From contig NZ_CBFIIK010000141.1 in assembly GCF_965662675.1 (NCBI RefSeq), forward strand, positions 1 to 5,500: a DNA stretch of 5,500 nucleotides. Direction: 5' to 3'. How positions within the stretch are numbered: position 1 is the stretch's first letter; every line of letters begins with the position of its first letter. The notes under the pieces are model-generated. The model ran no database searches and had not been told where the DNA came from. It saw nothing but the letters and a program-made list of their open reading frames with translations. Made by a program: the position numbers and the translations under genes. Of the stretch, positions 1 to 5,500 are shown piece after piece. The DNA is from Roseicyclus sp965662675. Its GTDB lineage: Bacteria; Pseudomonadota; Alphaproteobacteria; Rhodobacterales; Rhodobacteraceae.

Positions 1-381
1 CAGGCTATGGCTGCGATGACCCGCCACAAGCAACCCCATGGCCATCATCGCAACACCCATGCAAAGTGGCCCGATCCCCGCCCGCCAGCGGATCGCACAG
101 ACAATGGCCACGACCATGACCAAGGCGATCAAGACAAAGCCCGCGACGCTTGGCTCCCATGGCAGGGCGAAATAGACCGCGACGCCGATCCCCAGCATCA
201 CCGCGGACCAAGGCATCAGCGCGCCGCGCTGCGCGGCGCAGGCCGACCACAGCCCCGCCACGGCGCTCTGTGCGCCCAAAGACCCCCACCCCGACAAGGG
301 CGTGATATCGCGCCGTTCGGTCACCGCCTTGTCAGCGCCCCTTGTGATGCGTAAACCAGCGCGCGAGCCTAGCCCCGACAT
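1..381 (-). CDS. comEC: ComEC/Rec2-family competence membrane protein, N-terminal part (runs off left edge)
   Basis: Reading the minus strand from an ATG at 381-379 gives 127 uninterrupted codons to position 1. The first ~50 residues are polar and Arg-rich. Residues ~51-78 read QRGALMPWSAVMLGIGVAVY followed by FALPWEPS, which resembles the N-terminal segment (DUF4131-type region) of alphaproteobacterial ComEC. Three hydrophobic, probably membrane-spanning segments lie at about residues 57-74, 79-97 and 103-121. ComEC proteins form the inner-membrane channel that carries single-stranded DNA into the cell during natural transformation; the channel (Competence) and metallo-beta-lactamase-like domains would lie beyond the left edge. 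The start is the first ATG of the open frame, with only a weak GGA 4 nt upstream (GGAAACC-ATG); a GTG at codon 20 is an alternative. It is transcribed divergently from gltX, an arrangement I recall from Rhodobacterales. Family call fairly sure from residue pattern only; the exact start is uncertain. Confidence 0.78.
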   Translation of the reverse strand, partial: MSGLGSRAGLRITRGADKAVTERRDITPLSGWGSLGAQSAVAGLWSACAAQRGALMPWSAVMLGIGVAVYFALPWEPSVAGFVLIALVMVVAIVCAIRWRAGIGPLCMGVAMMAMGLLVAGHRSHSL

Positions 382-445
382 GGTTTCCAACTGGTTAACG
401 CCGCGTGAGGCCCCCCGGCCTGCGCGCGGTGCGAAAAGGAACAAG
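382..445. promoter_or_regulatory. Divergent comEC/gltX spacer, presumed to hold both promoters
   Basis: This 64-bp gap between two divergent starts must hold, or lie next to, promoters for both genes. It contains an AT-richer patch, CCAACTGGTTAACG (387-400), with the small imperfect palindrome AAC-TG-GTT, and a short GC inverted repeat AGGCC-CCCC-GGCCT (408-421). I see no convincing -35/-10 pair and no Rhodobacter-type SOS box (GTTC-N7-GTTC). The regulatory assignment is inferred from gene arrangement; promoter elements could also lie inside the 5' end of comEC. Confidence 0.35.
436..440 (+). promoter_or_regulatory. Ribosome binding site of gltX
   Basis: AAGGA lies 5 nt before the ATG at 446. 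It decides the gltX start: the open frame extends upstream to 302, but the extra 48 residues would overlap comEC on the other strand, are not GluRS-like, and lack a comparable site. Confidence 0.7.
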
Positions 446-1861
446 ATGGCCCAGCCGCAACAGATCGTCACCCGCATCGCCCCCTCGCCCACGGGCACCA
501 TGCATATCGGGACCGCGCGCACGGCGCTGTTCAACTGGCTCTACGCCCGCGCGCGGGGCGGCAAATTCCTGCTCCGGATCGAAGATACCGACCGCGCCCG
601 ATCGACCCCCGAGGCGACACAGGCCATTCACGACGGCATGCGCTGGTTGGGGCTTGATTGGGATGGCGAGGCGGTCAGCCAATTCGCCCGTGTTCCCCGC
701 CATGCCGAGATCGCGCGCGAGATGCTGGCCCGCGGCCACGCCTATAGATGCTTCGCCTCCCAAGACGAGATCGAAGCCTACCGCGAGGCCGCCCGCGCCG
801 AGGGGCGCTCGACGCTTTACCACAGCCCGTGGCGCGACGCGCCCGAGGCAAGCCAGCCCGATGCACCCTATGCCATCCGCCTCAAGGCCCCGCGCGAAGG
901 CGCAACGGTGATCGACGATGCCGTGCAGGGCAGCGTCACCTTCCGCAACGACCAGCTCGACGATATGGTCCTCCTGCGCTCGGATGGCACGCCGACCTAC
1001 ATGCTGGCCGTCGTGGTCGATGATGTCGATATGGGCGTCACCCATGTGATCCGCGGCGATGACCACCTCAACAATGCCGCGCGTCAGGCGCAGATCTATC
1101 GCGCCATGGGCTGGGCGGAACCGGTCTGGGCGCATATCCCCCTAATCCACGGGCCGGACGGCAAGAAGCTGTCCAAGCGCCACGGCGCGACCGGCGTGAT
1201 GGAATATGCCGAAATGGGCGTGCCGGCCGCGGCGATGCGCAACTACCTGACCCGGCTGGGCTGGAGCCATGGCGACGATGAGCTGTTCACCGATGCCCAG
1301 GCCCTGGAATGGTTCGATCTGCAAGGCATCGGCCGCGCCCCTGCTCGGCTTGACCTCAAGAAGCTCGAGAGCGTGGCAAGCTGGCACATCGCGCATGCCG
1401 ATGATGCCGCATTGATGGCCGAGTTGACCGCCTATCTCGCGCTCACTGATCGGCCCGCCCTTTCGCAGGCGCAGCATGATCTGCTTTCGGATGCGATGTA
1501 TTGCCTCAAGGATCGGGCGAAATCGCTGCCCGAGATCTTGGAAAAGGGCCAATTCGCATTGGCCTCTCGCCCAATCGTGCCCGATGCGGCTGCGGCGGCG
1601 CATCTCGATGCGGTATCCCGTGGTATACTGCGTGAATTGACTGCGCAGTTGCAGCATGCTAGCTGGGATCGTGACACGCTTGAGACGACGCTGACACAAG
1701 CCGCTGAAAATCACGGGTTGAAATTCGGCAAGCTCGCAGGCCCGCTTCGGGCCGCACTTGCAGGCCGCAGCGCGACGCCCAGCGTCTTCGACATGATGTG
1801 CGTCATCGGCCGCGCGGAAACGCTTGCCCGGCTCGAGGACGCGGCCACCCGCGACGGCTGA
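446..1861 (+). CDS. gltX: Glutamyl-tRNA synthetase (class I)
   Basis: The 471-residue product, a normal length for bacterial GluRS, charges tRNA with glutamate using ATP in the cytoplasm. The N-terminal Rossmann catalytic domain begins at residue ~7 with IAPSPTGTMHIGTARTALFN, carrying the HIGH-type motif as H20-I-G-T. The second class I signature, K241-L-S-K-R245 (in GPDGKKLSKRHGA), completes the active site. Other family hallmarks are RIEDTD near residue 50 and RGDDHLNNAARQ just before the KLSKR region. Roughly the last 150 residues should be the helical anticodon-binding domain. The zinc-binding insert is degenerate: only C102 of the E. coli Cys/Cys/Cys/His set is visible. Many alphaproteobacteria encode two GluRS paralogues and make Gln-tRNA through GatCAB, so this copy could be non-discriminating or specialised; the sequence alone does not say. 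The segment coding for the C-terminal domain is lower in GC than the 5' part. Start chosen from the AAGGA site at 436. Confidence 0.96.
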   Translation: MAQPQQIVTRIAPSPTGTMHIGTARTALFNWLYARARGGKFLLRIEDTDRARSTPEATQAIHDGMRWLGLDWDGEAVSQFARVPRHAEIAREMLARGHAYRCFASQDEIEAYREAARAEGRSTLYHSPWRDAPEASQPDAPYAIRLKAPREGATVIDDAVQGSVTFRNDQLDDMVLLRSDGTPTYMLAVVVDDVDMGVTHVIRGDDHLNNAARQAQIYRAMGWAEPVWAHIPLIHGPDGKKLSKRHGATGVMEYAEMGVPAAAMRNYLTRLGWSHGDDELFTDAQALEWFDLQGIGRAPARLDLKKLESVASWHIAHADDAALMAELTAYLALTDRPALSQAQHDLLSDAMYCLKDRAKSLPEILEKGQFALASRPIVPDAAAAAHLDAVSRGILRELTAQLQHASWDRDTLETTLTQAAENHGLKFGKLAGPLRAALAGRSATPSVFDMMCVIGRAETLARLEDAATRDG

Positions 1862-1886
1862 ACTTGCGGGCGCGACACGACCGAGG

Positions 1887-1911
1887 GGGCCCGTTCACCT
1901 GACCGGGGCCC
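1887..1911 (+). other. Short GC-rich inverted repeat in the gltX-gltA gap
   Basis: The two copies of GGGCCC (1887-1892 and 1906-1911), separated by 13 nt, can pair as a 6-bp GC stem. No T-run follows, so it is not a canonical terminator, and since GGGCCC is self-complementary the pairing may be chance in GC-rich DNA. It could damp transcript passage from gltX or sit in the gltA leader. The rest of the 108-bp gap (1862-1969) shows no clear promoter to me. Confidence 0.25.
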
Positions 1912-1957
1912 GATGCTTCCGCGCGCGGCCCGCTGGTGTCCGCCCGGCCACGACGAA

Positions 1958-1964
1958 AAGGGGA
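1958..1964 (+). promoter_or_regulatory. Ribosome binding site of gltA
   Basis: AAGGGGA ends 5 nt before the ATG at 1970. It selects this start over the ATG at 1913 in the same frame, which would add 19 residues (MLPRAARWCPPGHDEKGTT) not expected in citrate synthase. Confidence 0.75.
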
Positions 1965-1969
1965 CGACC

Positions 1970-3265
1970 ATGGCACATTCGACACGCAACGCCAGCCTGA
2001 CGATCGATGGCAAGACCTATGAATTGCCAATCTACTCACCAACCGCCGGGCCCGACGTCATCGACATCACCAAGCTCTATGCGGCAGCGGGCGTGTTCAC
2101 CCATGATCCGGGCTTCACCTCGACCTCCGCCTGCGACAGCGCGATCACCTTCATCGACGGTGACAAGGGCGAGCTGATGCACCGCGGCTACCCGATCGAC
2201 CAGCTGGCCGAGAAATCGCATTACCTCGAGGTCTGCTACCTGCTTCTCTACGGTGAGTTGCCCTCGGCGGCCGAGCTGGAAAAGTTCGAGACCACGATCA
2301 CCCGCCATACGATGATCCATGAGCAGATGCACAACTTCTTCCGCGGGTTCCGCCGCGATGCGCATCCGATGGCGACCATGGTGGGCGTGGTCGGCGCCAT
2401 GTCGGCCTTCTACCATGACAGCACCGACATCAACGATGCACACCAGCGCGAGATCGCATCCCACCGCCTGATCGCCAAGATGCCGACCATCGCGGCAATG
2501 GCCTACAAATATTCGATCGGTCAGCCCTTCGTCTATCCGCGCAACGATCTCGATTACGCCTCGAACTTCCTGCGCATGTGCTTTGCGGTGCCGGCCGAGG
2601 ATTACGTCGTCGACCCGATCCTCGCCCGCGCGATGGACCGCATCTTCACGCTGCACGCCGATCACGAGCAAAACGCCTCCACCTCAACGGTGCGTCTGGC
2701 CTCGTCTTCTGGCGCAAACCCCTTCGCCTGCATCGCGGCCGGCATCGCGTGTCTGTGGGGGCCTGCGCATGGCGGTGCGAACCAAGCCTGCCTCGAGATG
2801 CTCAAGGAAATCGGCGATCCCGCGCGCATCCCCGAATTCATCGCGCGCGCCAAGGACAAGAACGACCCCTTCCGCCTGATGGGCTTCGGCCATCGCGTCT
2901 ACAAGAATTTCGACCCCCGCGCGACGGTGATGAAGAAATCCGCCGACGAGGTGCTGGATCTCTTGGGCGTCGAAGACAACCCGCTGCTCCAGATCGCCAA
3001 GGAGTTGGAGCGCATCGCGGTGAACGACGACTACTTCATCGAGAAAAAGCTCTTCCCCAATGTCGATTTCTACTCGGGCATCATCCTCGAGGCGATGGGT
3101 TTCCCCACCGCAATGTTCACGCCGATCTTCGCGGTCTCGCGCACGGTTGGCTGGATTTCGCAGTGGAAGGAACAGCTGGCCGACCCCGCCATGAAGATCG
3201 GCCGTCCGCGTCAGCTCTACATGGGCGAAACGCTGCGCGACTATGTCGAGATCGAAAACCGCTGA
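1970..3265 (+). CDS. gltA: Citrate synthase, type II (hexameric) class
   Basis: The 431-residue product condenses acetyl-CoA with oxaloacetate to citrate, the entry step of the TCA cycle, in the cytoplasm. The length and N-terminal beta-rich region (DGKTYELPIYSPTAGPDVID) match the long Gram-negative GltA form. Catalytic residues are in place: H267 in GPAHGGANQA, H308 in GFGHRVYKNFDPR, and D366 in NVDFYSGIIL, corresponding to E. coli H264, H305 and D362. The HADHEQNAST segment (H229/H232) and the C-terminal GRPRQLYMG are also typical, and the C-terminus (EIENR) is intact. At the position of E. coli Cys206, linked to allosteric NADH inhibition, this protein has A209 (PAEDY versus PCEPY). It follows gltX by 108 bp and ends just before a strong terminator, so it is the last gene of its transcript, whether read from its own promoter or from gltX. 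A methylcitrate synthase is unlikely given the length and very close resemblance to GltA. Confidence 0.97.
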   Translation: MAHSTRNASLTIDGKTYELPIYSPTAGPDVIDITKLYAAAGVFTHDPGFTSTSACDSAITFIDGDKGELMHRGYPIDQLAEKSHYLEVCYLLLYGELPSAAELEKFETTITRHTMIHEQMHNFFRGFRRDAHPMATMVGVVGAMSAFYHDSTDINDAHQREIASHRLIAKMPTIAAMAYKYSIGQPFVYPRNDLDYASNFLRMCFAVPAEDYVVDPILARAMDRIFTLHADHEQNASTSTVRLASSSGANPFACIAAGIACLWGPAHGGANQACLEMLKEIGDPARIPEFIARAKDKNDPFRLMGFGHRVYKNFDPRATVMKKSADEVLDLLGVEDNPLLQIAKELERIAVNDDYFIEKKLFPNVDFYSGIILEAMGFPTAMFTPIFAVSRTVGWISQWKEQLADPAMKIGRPRQLYMGETLRDYVEIENR

Positions 3266-3290
3266 CCGCGGCATCATCACCCCGACAACA

Positions 3291-3317
3291 GGCCGCCCCG
3301 CACCGGGCGGCCTTTTT
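3291..3317 (+). terminator. Rho-independent terminator of gltA
   Basis: GGCCGCCC (3291-3298) pairs perfectly with GGGCGGCC (3305-3312) around the 6-nt loop CGCACC, followed directly by TTTTT (3313-3317). It starts 25 nt after the gltA stop codon. The strong GC stem and T-run make it a textbook terminator for plus-strand transcription; A3290 can add one more pair with T3313. Confidence 0.93.
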
Positions 3318-3327
3318 GCTGCGGTCT

Positions 3328-3354
3328 TCTTCGTTTCAAAAATATCCCCGCCGG
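3328..3354. repeat. Probable dispersed Rhodobacterales intergenic element (single copy here)
   Basis: The stretch TTCTTCGTTTCAAAAATATC followed by CCCGCCGG, continuing into AGGC, resembles (read on the minus strand as GCCTCCGGCGGGGATATTT followed by TTGAAA) a short sequence I remember occurring many times just downstream of genes in Rhodobacterales genomes. Only one copy is in this window, so the repeat status comes from memory, not from the sequence. Its place right behind a terminator fits that pattern. The AT-rich AAAAATAT core could alternatively be a -10 region for the downstream gene (TTGCTG at 3316-3321 as a loose -35); I consider that weak. Confidence 0.4.
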
Positions 3355-3414
3355 AGGCATTGAAGTTTTCCTTCCCCCGGTGAAACCTGCACCCGGACGC
3401 AGGAGCAGGGCAAA

Positions 3415-4353
3415 ATGGCAACCAAGATCATCATCGACACCGACCCCGGCCAGGATGACGCCGTGGCGATCTTGCTTGCCTTGGCCTCGCCCAAGGAGAT
3501 CGAGGTGCTGGGCATCACCGCGGTCGCGGGCAATGTGCCGCTTGCGCTGACCCAAAAGAACGCCCGCATCATCTGCGAATTGGCGGGGCGCACCGATATC
3601 CCCGTCTTCGCGGGCTGCGACCGCCCCATGATCCACCCCCTCGTTACGGCCGAGCATGTCCACGGCAAAACCGGGCTTGACGGCATTGCCCTGCCCGAGC
3701 CGACGATGCCCCTGCAAGATCGCCACGCGGTCGATTTCATCATCGACACGCTGCGCGCCGAACCTTCGGGGACTGTCACGCTTTGCCCACTCGGCCCGCT
3801 GACCAATATCGCCACGGCCTTTGCCAAGGCCCCCGAGATCATCGCCCGCGTGCAGCAGATCATACTGATGGGCGGCGCCTATTTCGAAGTGGGCAACATC
3901 ACCCCTGCGGCCGAATTCAACATCTATGTCGACCCCGAGGCGGCAAAGATCGTGTTTCAATCCGGCGTGCCGCTGGTGGTCATGCCGCTTGATGTCACCC
4001 ACAAGGTGCTGACGACTCGCCCCCGGATCGACGCGATCCGCGCCATAGGCAGCCCCGTGGCCCATGCCGTGGTGTCTTGGACCGATTTCTTCGAGCGTTT
4101 CGACATGGCGAAATACGGGGCCGAAGGTGCGCCGCTGCATGACCCATGCGTCATCGCCTACCTCTTGGCCCCCGACCTCTTTTCCGGCCGCCATATCAAT
4201 GTCGAGATCGAGACCGGCTCGCCGCTCACCCGGGGCATGACGGTCGCCGATTGGTGGGGCGTGACCACGCGTCCGAAGAACGCGACCTTCATGGGCGATG
4301 TCGATGCGGCGGGCTTTTACGAACTTCTGACTGCGCGGCTGGCACAGATCTAA
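3415..4353 (+). CDS. Inosine/uridine-preferring nucleoside hydrolase family protein
   Basis: The 312-residue product is expected to hydrolyse the N-glycosidic bond of ribonucleosides to free base plus ribose, for salvage or catabolism. The N-terminal calcium/ribose signature IIIDTDPGQDDAVAIL gives D10, D14 and D15. N40 (AVAGN), the GPLTN loop at 127-131, N161/E167/N169 (GNITPAAEFNIYVDP) and the H242-D243 pair (LHDPC) line up with the Crithidia IU-NH residues N39, the T126 loop, N160/E166/N168 and H241-D242. All metal and ribose ligands therefore appear present, and the length (~310) is typical. No signal peptide is seen, so it is cytoplasmic. AGGAG (3401-3405) and AGGG (3407-3410) precede the ATG; either may serve as ribosome binding site. 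It lies behind the gltA terminator and 52 bp before selO, so the two may be co-transcribed. Base preference (purine, pyrimidine or broad) cannot be told by eye, so no RihA/B/C or IunH symbol is assigned. Confidence 0.93.
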   Translation: MATKIIIDTDPGQDDAVAILLALASPKEIEVLGITAVAGNVPLALTQKNARIICELAGRTDIPVFAGCDRPMIHPLVTAEHVHGKTGLDGIALPEPTMPLQDRHAVDFIIDTLRAEPSGTVTLCPLGPLTNIATAFAKAPEIIARVQQIILMGGAYFEVGNITPAAEFNIYVDPEAAKIVFQSGVPLVVMPLDVTHKVLTTRPRIDAIRAIGSPVAHAVVSWTDFFERFDMAKYGAEGAPLHDPCVIAYLLAPDLFSGRHINVEIETGSPLTRGMTVADWWGVTTRPKNATFMGDVDAAGFYELLTARLAQI

Positions 4354-4363
4354 CCCTTTCGCC

Positions 4364-4393
4364 GCCTGCCCCGTGCGCTTATCTTGGGCAGGC
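4364..4393 (+). other. Perfect inverted repeat directly upstream of the selO ribosome binding site
   Basis: GCCTGCCC (4364-4371) and GGGCAGGC (4386-4393) are exact reverse complements with a 14-nt spacer (CGTGCGCTTATCTT). The right arm abuts AAAGGA (4394-4399), the selO ribosome binding site. No T-run follows, so it is not a standard terminator. It could be a hairpin in the selO leader, a processing or stabilising stem in a nucleoside hydrolase-selO transcript, or a dyad operator. The spacer contains TATCTT (4380-4385), a possible -10 with only a poor -35 (TTTCGC, 4357-4362). Seen directly as symmetry; function inferred. Confidence 0.45.
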
Positions 4394-4399
4394 AAAGGA
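4394..4399 (+). promoter_or_regulatory. Ribosome binding site of selO
   Basis: AAAGGA lies 6 nt before the ATG at 4406 and decides the start. A competing ATG at 4399 overlaps the site and is in another frame that does not give a SelO protein. Confidence 0.65.
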
Positions 4400-4405
4400 T
4401 GACCA

Positions 4406-5500
4406 ATGACCGCCCATTTCCCGTTCGACAACAGCTATGCGCGCCTGCCCGAGCGATTTTTCACGCGCCAAGCCCCCGCGACCGTGGCCACGCCGCGGCT
4501 GATCGCGCTCAACCATGCGCTGGCGGACAGGTTGGGCATCACGCTTCCCGATGACCCGGCCGAGATCGCCCGAATCTTTTCCGGCAACGCCCTGCCCGAA
4601 GGGGCCGATCCCTTGGCGCAGGTCTATGCCGGCCACCAATTCGGCGGCTGGTCGCCGCAACTGGGCGATGGGCGCGCGATCTTGTTGGGCGAGGTTCTGG
4701 CCCCTGACGGGGCGCGCTTCGACATCCAGCTCAAGGGATCGGGGCGCACGCCCTATAGCCGGATGGGCGATGGGCGGGCATGGCTGGGGCCTGTCTTGCG
4801 CGAATATATCATTTCCGAGGCGATGGCCGCCCTTGGCGTTCCCACCACGCGCGCCCTGGCCGCCGTCAGCACGGGCGAGGTCGTGCTGCGCGAGCGCCCC
4901 CTGCCGGGCGCGGTCTTCACCCGCGTGGCCGCCTCCCATATCCGCATCGGCACCTTTCAATACTTTGCCGCCCGCCGCGACAGCGCGGCGCTACAAGCGC
5001 TCTGCGATCACACAATCGCGCGCCATTACCCAAAGGCCGATGGCCCACTTGGCCTGCTCAACGCGGTGATCGACGCGCAAGCGCGCCTTGTCGCGCGATG
5101 GATGGGCTTGGGCTTTATCCACGGCGTGATGAATACCGACAACATGACGCTCTCGGGCGAGACCATCGATTACGGCCCCTGCGCCTTCATGGATGACTAC
5201 CACCCCGACCGCGTTTTTTCCTCGATCGACCAGTTCGGCCGCTATGCCTATGCCAACCAGCCCCAGATCGCGGTCTGGAACCTTGCGCAACTGGCGACCG
5301 CGCTGTTGCAGCTGATCCCCGACCGCGAGGCGGGGATCGACGCCTTCACGGATGCGATCAACGGCTTTTCCGACCGCTTCGATACAGCATGGGACAGCGT
5401 GTTGCGCGCCAAGATGGGCCTTGCCGCGGAGGATGAAAGCGATGGCGATTTGGCCCGCTCGCTTTTGGCGATCATGGCCGAGAACGGCGCGGATTTCACC
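4406..5500 (+). CDS. selO: Protein adenylyltransferase SelO (YdiU/UPF0061 family), N-terminal 365 residues, runs off right edge
   Basis: SelO has a protein-kinase fold but binds ATP in flipped orientation and transfers AMP to Ser/Thr/Tyr of target proteins; in E. coli, SucA and glutaredoxin are reported targets and the activity is redox-linked. The reading frame from ATG 4406 stays open to the window end. The N-terminus FDNSYARLPERFFTR and VYAGHQFGGWSPQLGDGRA (73-91) are family hallmarks. Residues matching those of Pseudomonas syringae SelO are present with consistent spacing: K110 (LKGSGRTPYSR), E133 (REYIISEAM), R173 and R180 (FTRVAASHIRIG), D245 (HGVMNTDNM, replacing the kinase HRD region) and D255 (IDYGP, replacing DFG). 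These correspond to K113, E136, R176, R183, D252 and D262. Full-length members are about 470-490 residues, so roughly the last quarter, including the C-terminal Cys/Sec site, is outside the window. It follows the nucleoside hydrolase by 52 bp, possibly as one transcript. No frameshift or key residue loss is seen. Confidence 0.96.
   Translation, partial: MTAHFPFDNSYARLPERFFTRQAPATVATPRLIALNHALADRLGITLPDDPAEIARIFSGNALPEGADPLAQVYAGHQFGGWSPQLGDGRAILLGEVLAPDGARFDIQLKGSGRTPYSRMGDGRAWLGPVLREYIISEAMAALGVPTTRALAAVSTGEVVLRERPLPGAVFTRVAASHIRIGTFQYFAARRDSAALQALCDHTIARHYPKADGPLGLLNAVIDAQARLVARWMGLGFIHGVMNTDNMTLSGETIDYGPCAFMDDYHPDRVFSSIDQFGRYAYANQPQIAVWNLAQLATALLQLIPDREAGIDAFTDAINGFSDRFDTAWDSVLRAKMGLAAEDESDGDLARSLLAIMAENGADFT

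Noticed and set aside
5..289. 94-codon minus-strand frame at the left edge
   Set aside because: It is a neighbouring frame of the ComEC coding sequence. The frame starting at 381 gives hydrophobic segments and a ComEC-like pattern, whereas this one gives Arg/Gly-rich sequence.
302..445. 48-residue N-terminal extension of gltX
   Set aside because: It overlaps comEC on the opposite strand, has no GluRS-like residues, and the ATG at 446 has a good ribosome binding site and places the HIGH motif at the usual distance.
382..445. SOS (LexA) box controlling comEC or gltX
   Set aside because: No GTTC-N7-GTTC or its complement is present in the spacer.
395..1135. 246-codon minus-strand frame across the 5' half of gltX
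   Set aside because: It mirrors the GluRS codons, has low-complexity Arg/Gly/Ala composition, and overlaps the divergent spacer; a shadow frame.
1887..1911. Terminator between gltX and gltA
   Set aside because: The 6-bp GC stem lacks a T-run and is built from self-complementary GGGCCC, so it is reported only as an inverted repeat.
2036..3421. Minus-strand frames of 211 and 245 codons opposite gltA
   Set aside because: Both run antisense through conserved citrate synthase motifs; one also crosses the gltA terminator. Codon-bias artefacts.
3277..4431. 384-codon open frame on the minus strand across the nucleoside hydrolase gene
   Set aside because: It is antisense to a clearly conserved enzyme gene; long antisense frames are expected in GC-rich DNA with strong third-position bias. 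Its translation is rich in G, R, H and D and resembles no family I know.
1..5500. Mobile element, CRISPR array, tRNA/rRNA gene or novel defence system
   Set aside because: No transposase or integrase motifs, no spaced direct repeats, no RNA-gene-like stretch, and nearly all sequence is accounted for by five recognised genes with short gaps.

Overview
The window looks like an ordinary chromosomal housekeeping segment from a high-GC alphaproteobacterium, most likely of the Rhodobacterales (Rhodobacter/Roseobacter group). This rests on strongly G/C-biased third codon positions, the character of the proteins, the order comEC (divergent) - gltX - gltA, and an intergenic sequence (TTTCAAAAATATCCCCGCCGG and flanks) of a kind I associate with that order. 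The order-level assignment is inference; no rRNA or other marker is present.

Layout: positions 1-381 (minus strand) hold the first 127 codons of a ComEC/Rec2-like competence membrane protein that runs off the left edge. A 64-bp divergent spacer (382-445) separates it from gltX (446-1861, plus), a glutamyl-tRNA synthetase. After 108 bp comes gltA (1970-3265, plus), a type II citrate synthase, closed by a clear rho-independent terminator (3291-3317). The 149-bp gap after gltA also holds the probable dispersed Rhodobacterales element. Next is an inosine/uridine-type nucleoside hydrolase (3415-4353, plus) and, 52 bp later, selO (4406 to the right edge, plus), a pseudokinase-fold protein adenylyltransferase of which the first 365 codons are present. 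A perfect 8-bp inverted repeat sits just ahead of the selO ribosome binding site.

Function: the genes cover tRNA charging (GltX), entry of acetyl-CoA into the TCA cycle (GltA), nucleoside salvage or catabolism (nucleoside hydrolase) and redox-linked protein AMPylation (SelO). The terminator after gltA suggests two transcription blocks: gltX/gltA (together or with separate promoters) and nucleoside hydrolase/selO.

I found no mobile element, CRISPR array, RNA gene, phage gene or candidate new defence system. The points worth a second look are modest: loss of the zinc-ligand set in GltX, a base-composition dip in the 3' part of gltX, Ala at the position of E. coli citrate synthase Cys206, and the hairpin before selO. 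No gene-free stretch exceeds 150 bp.
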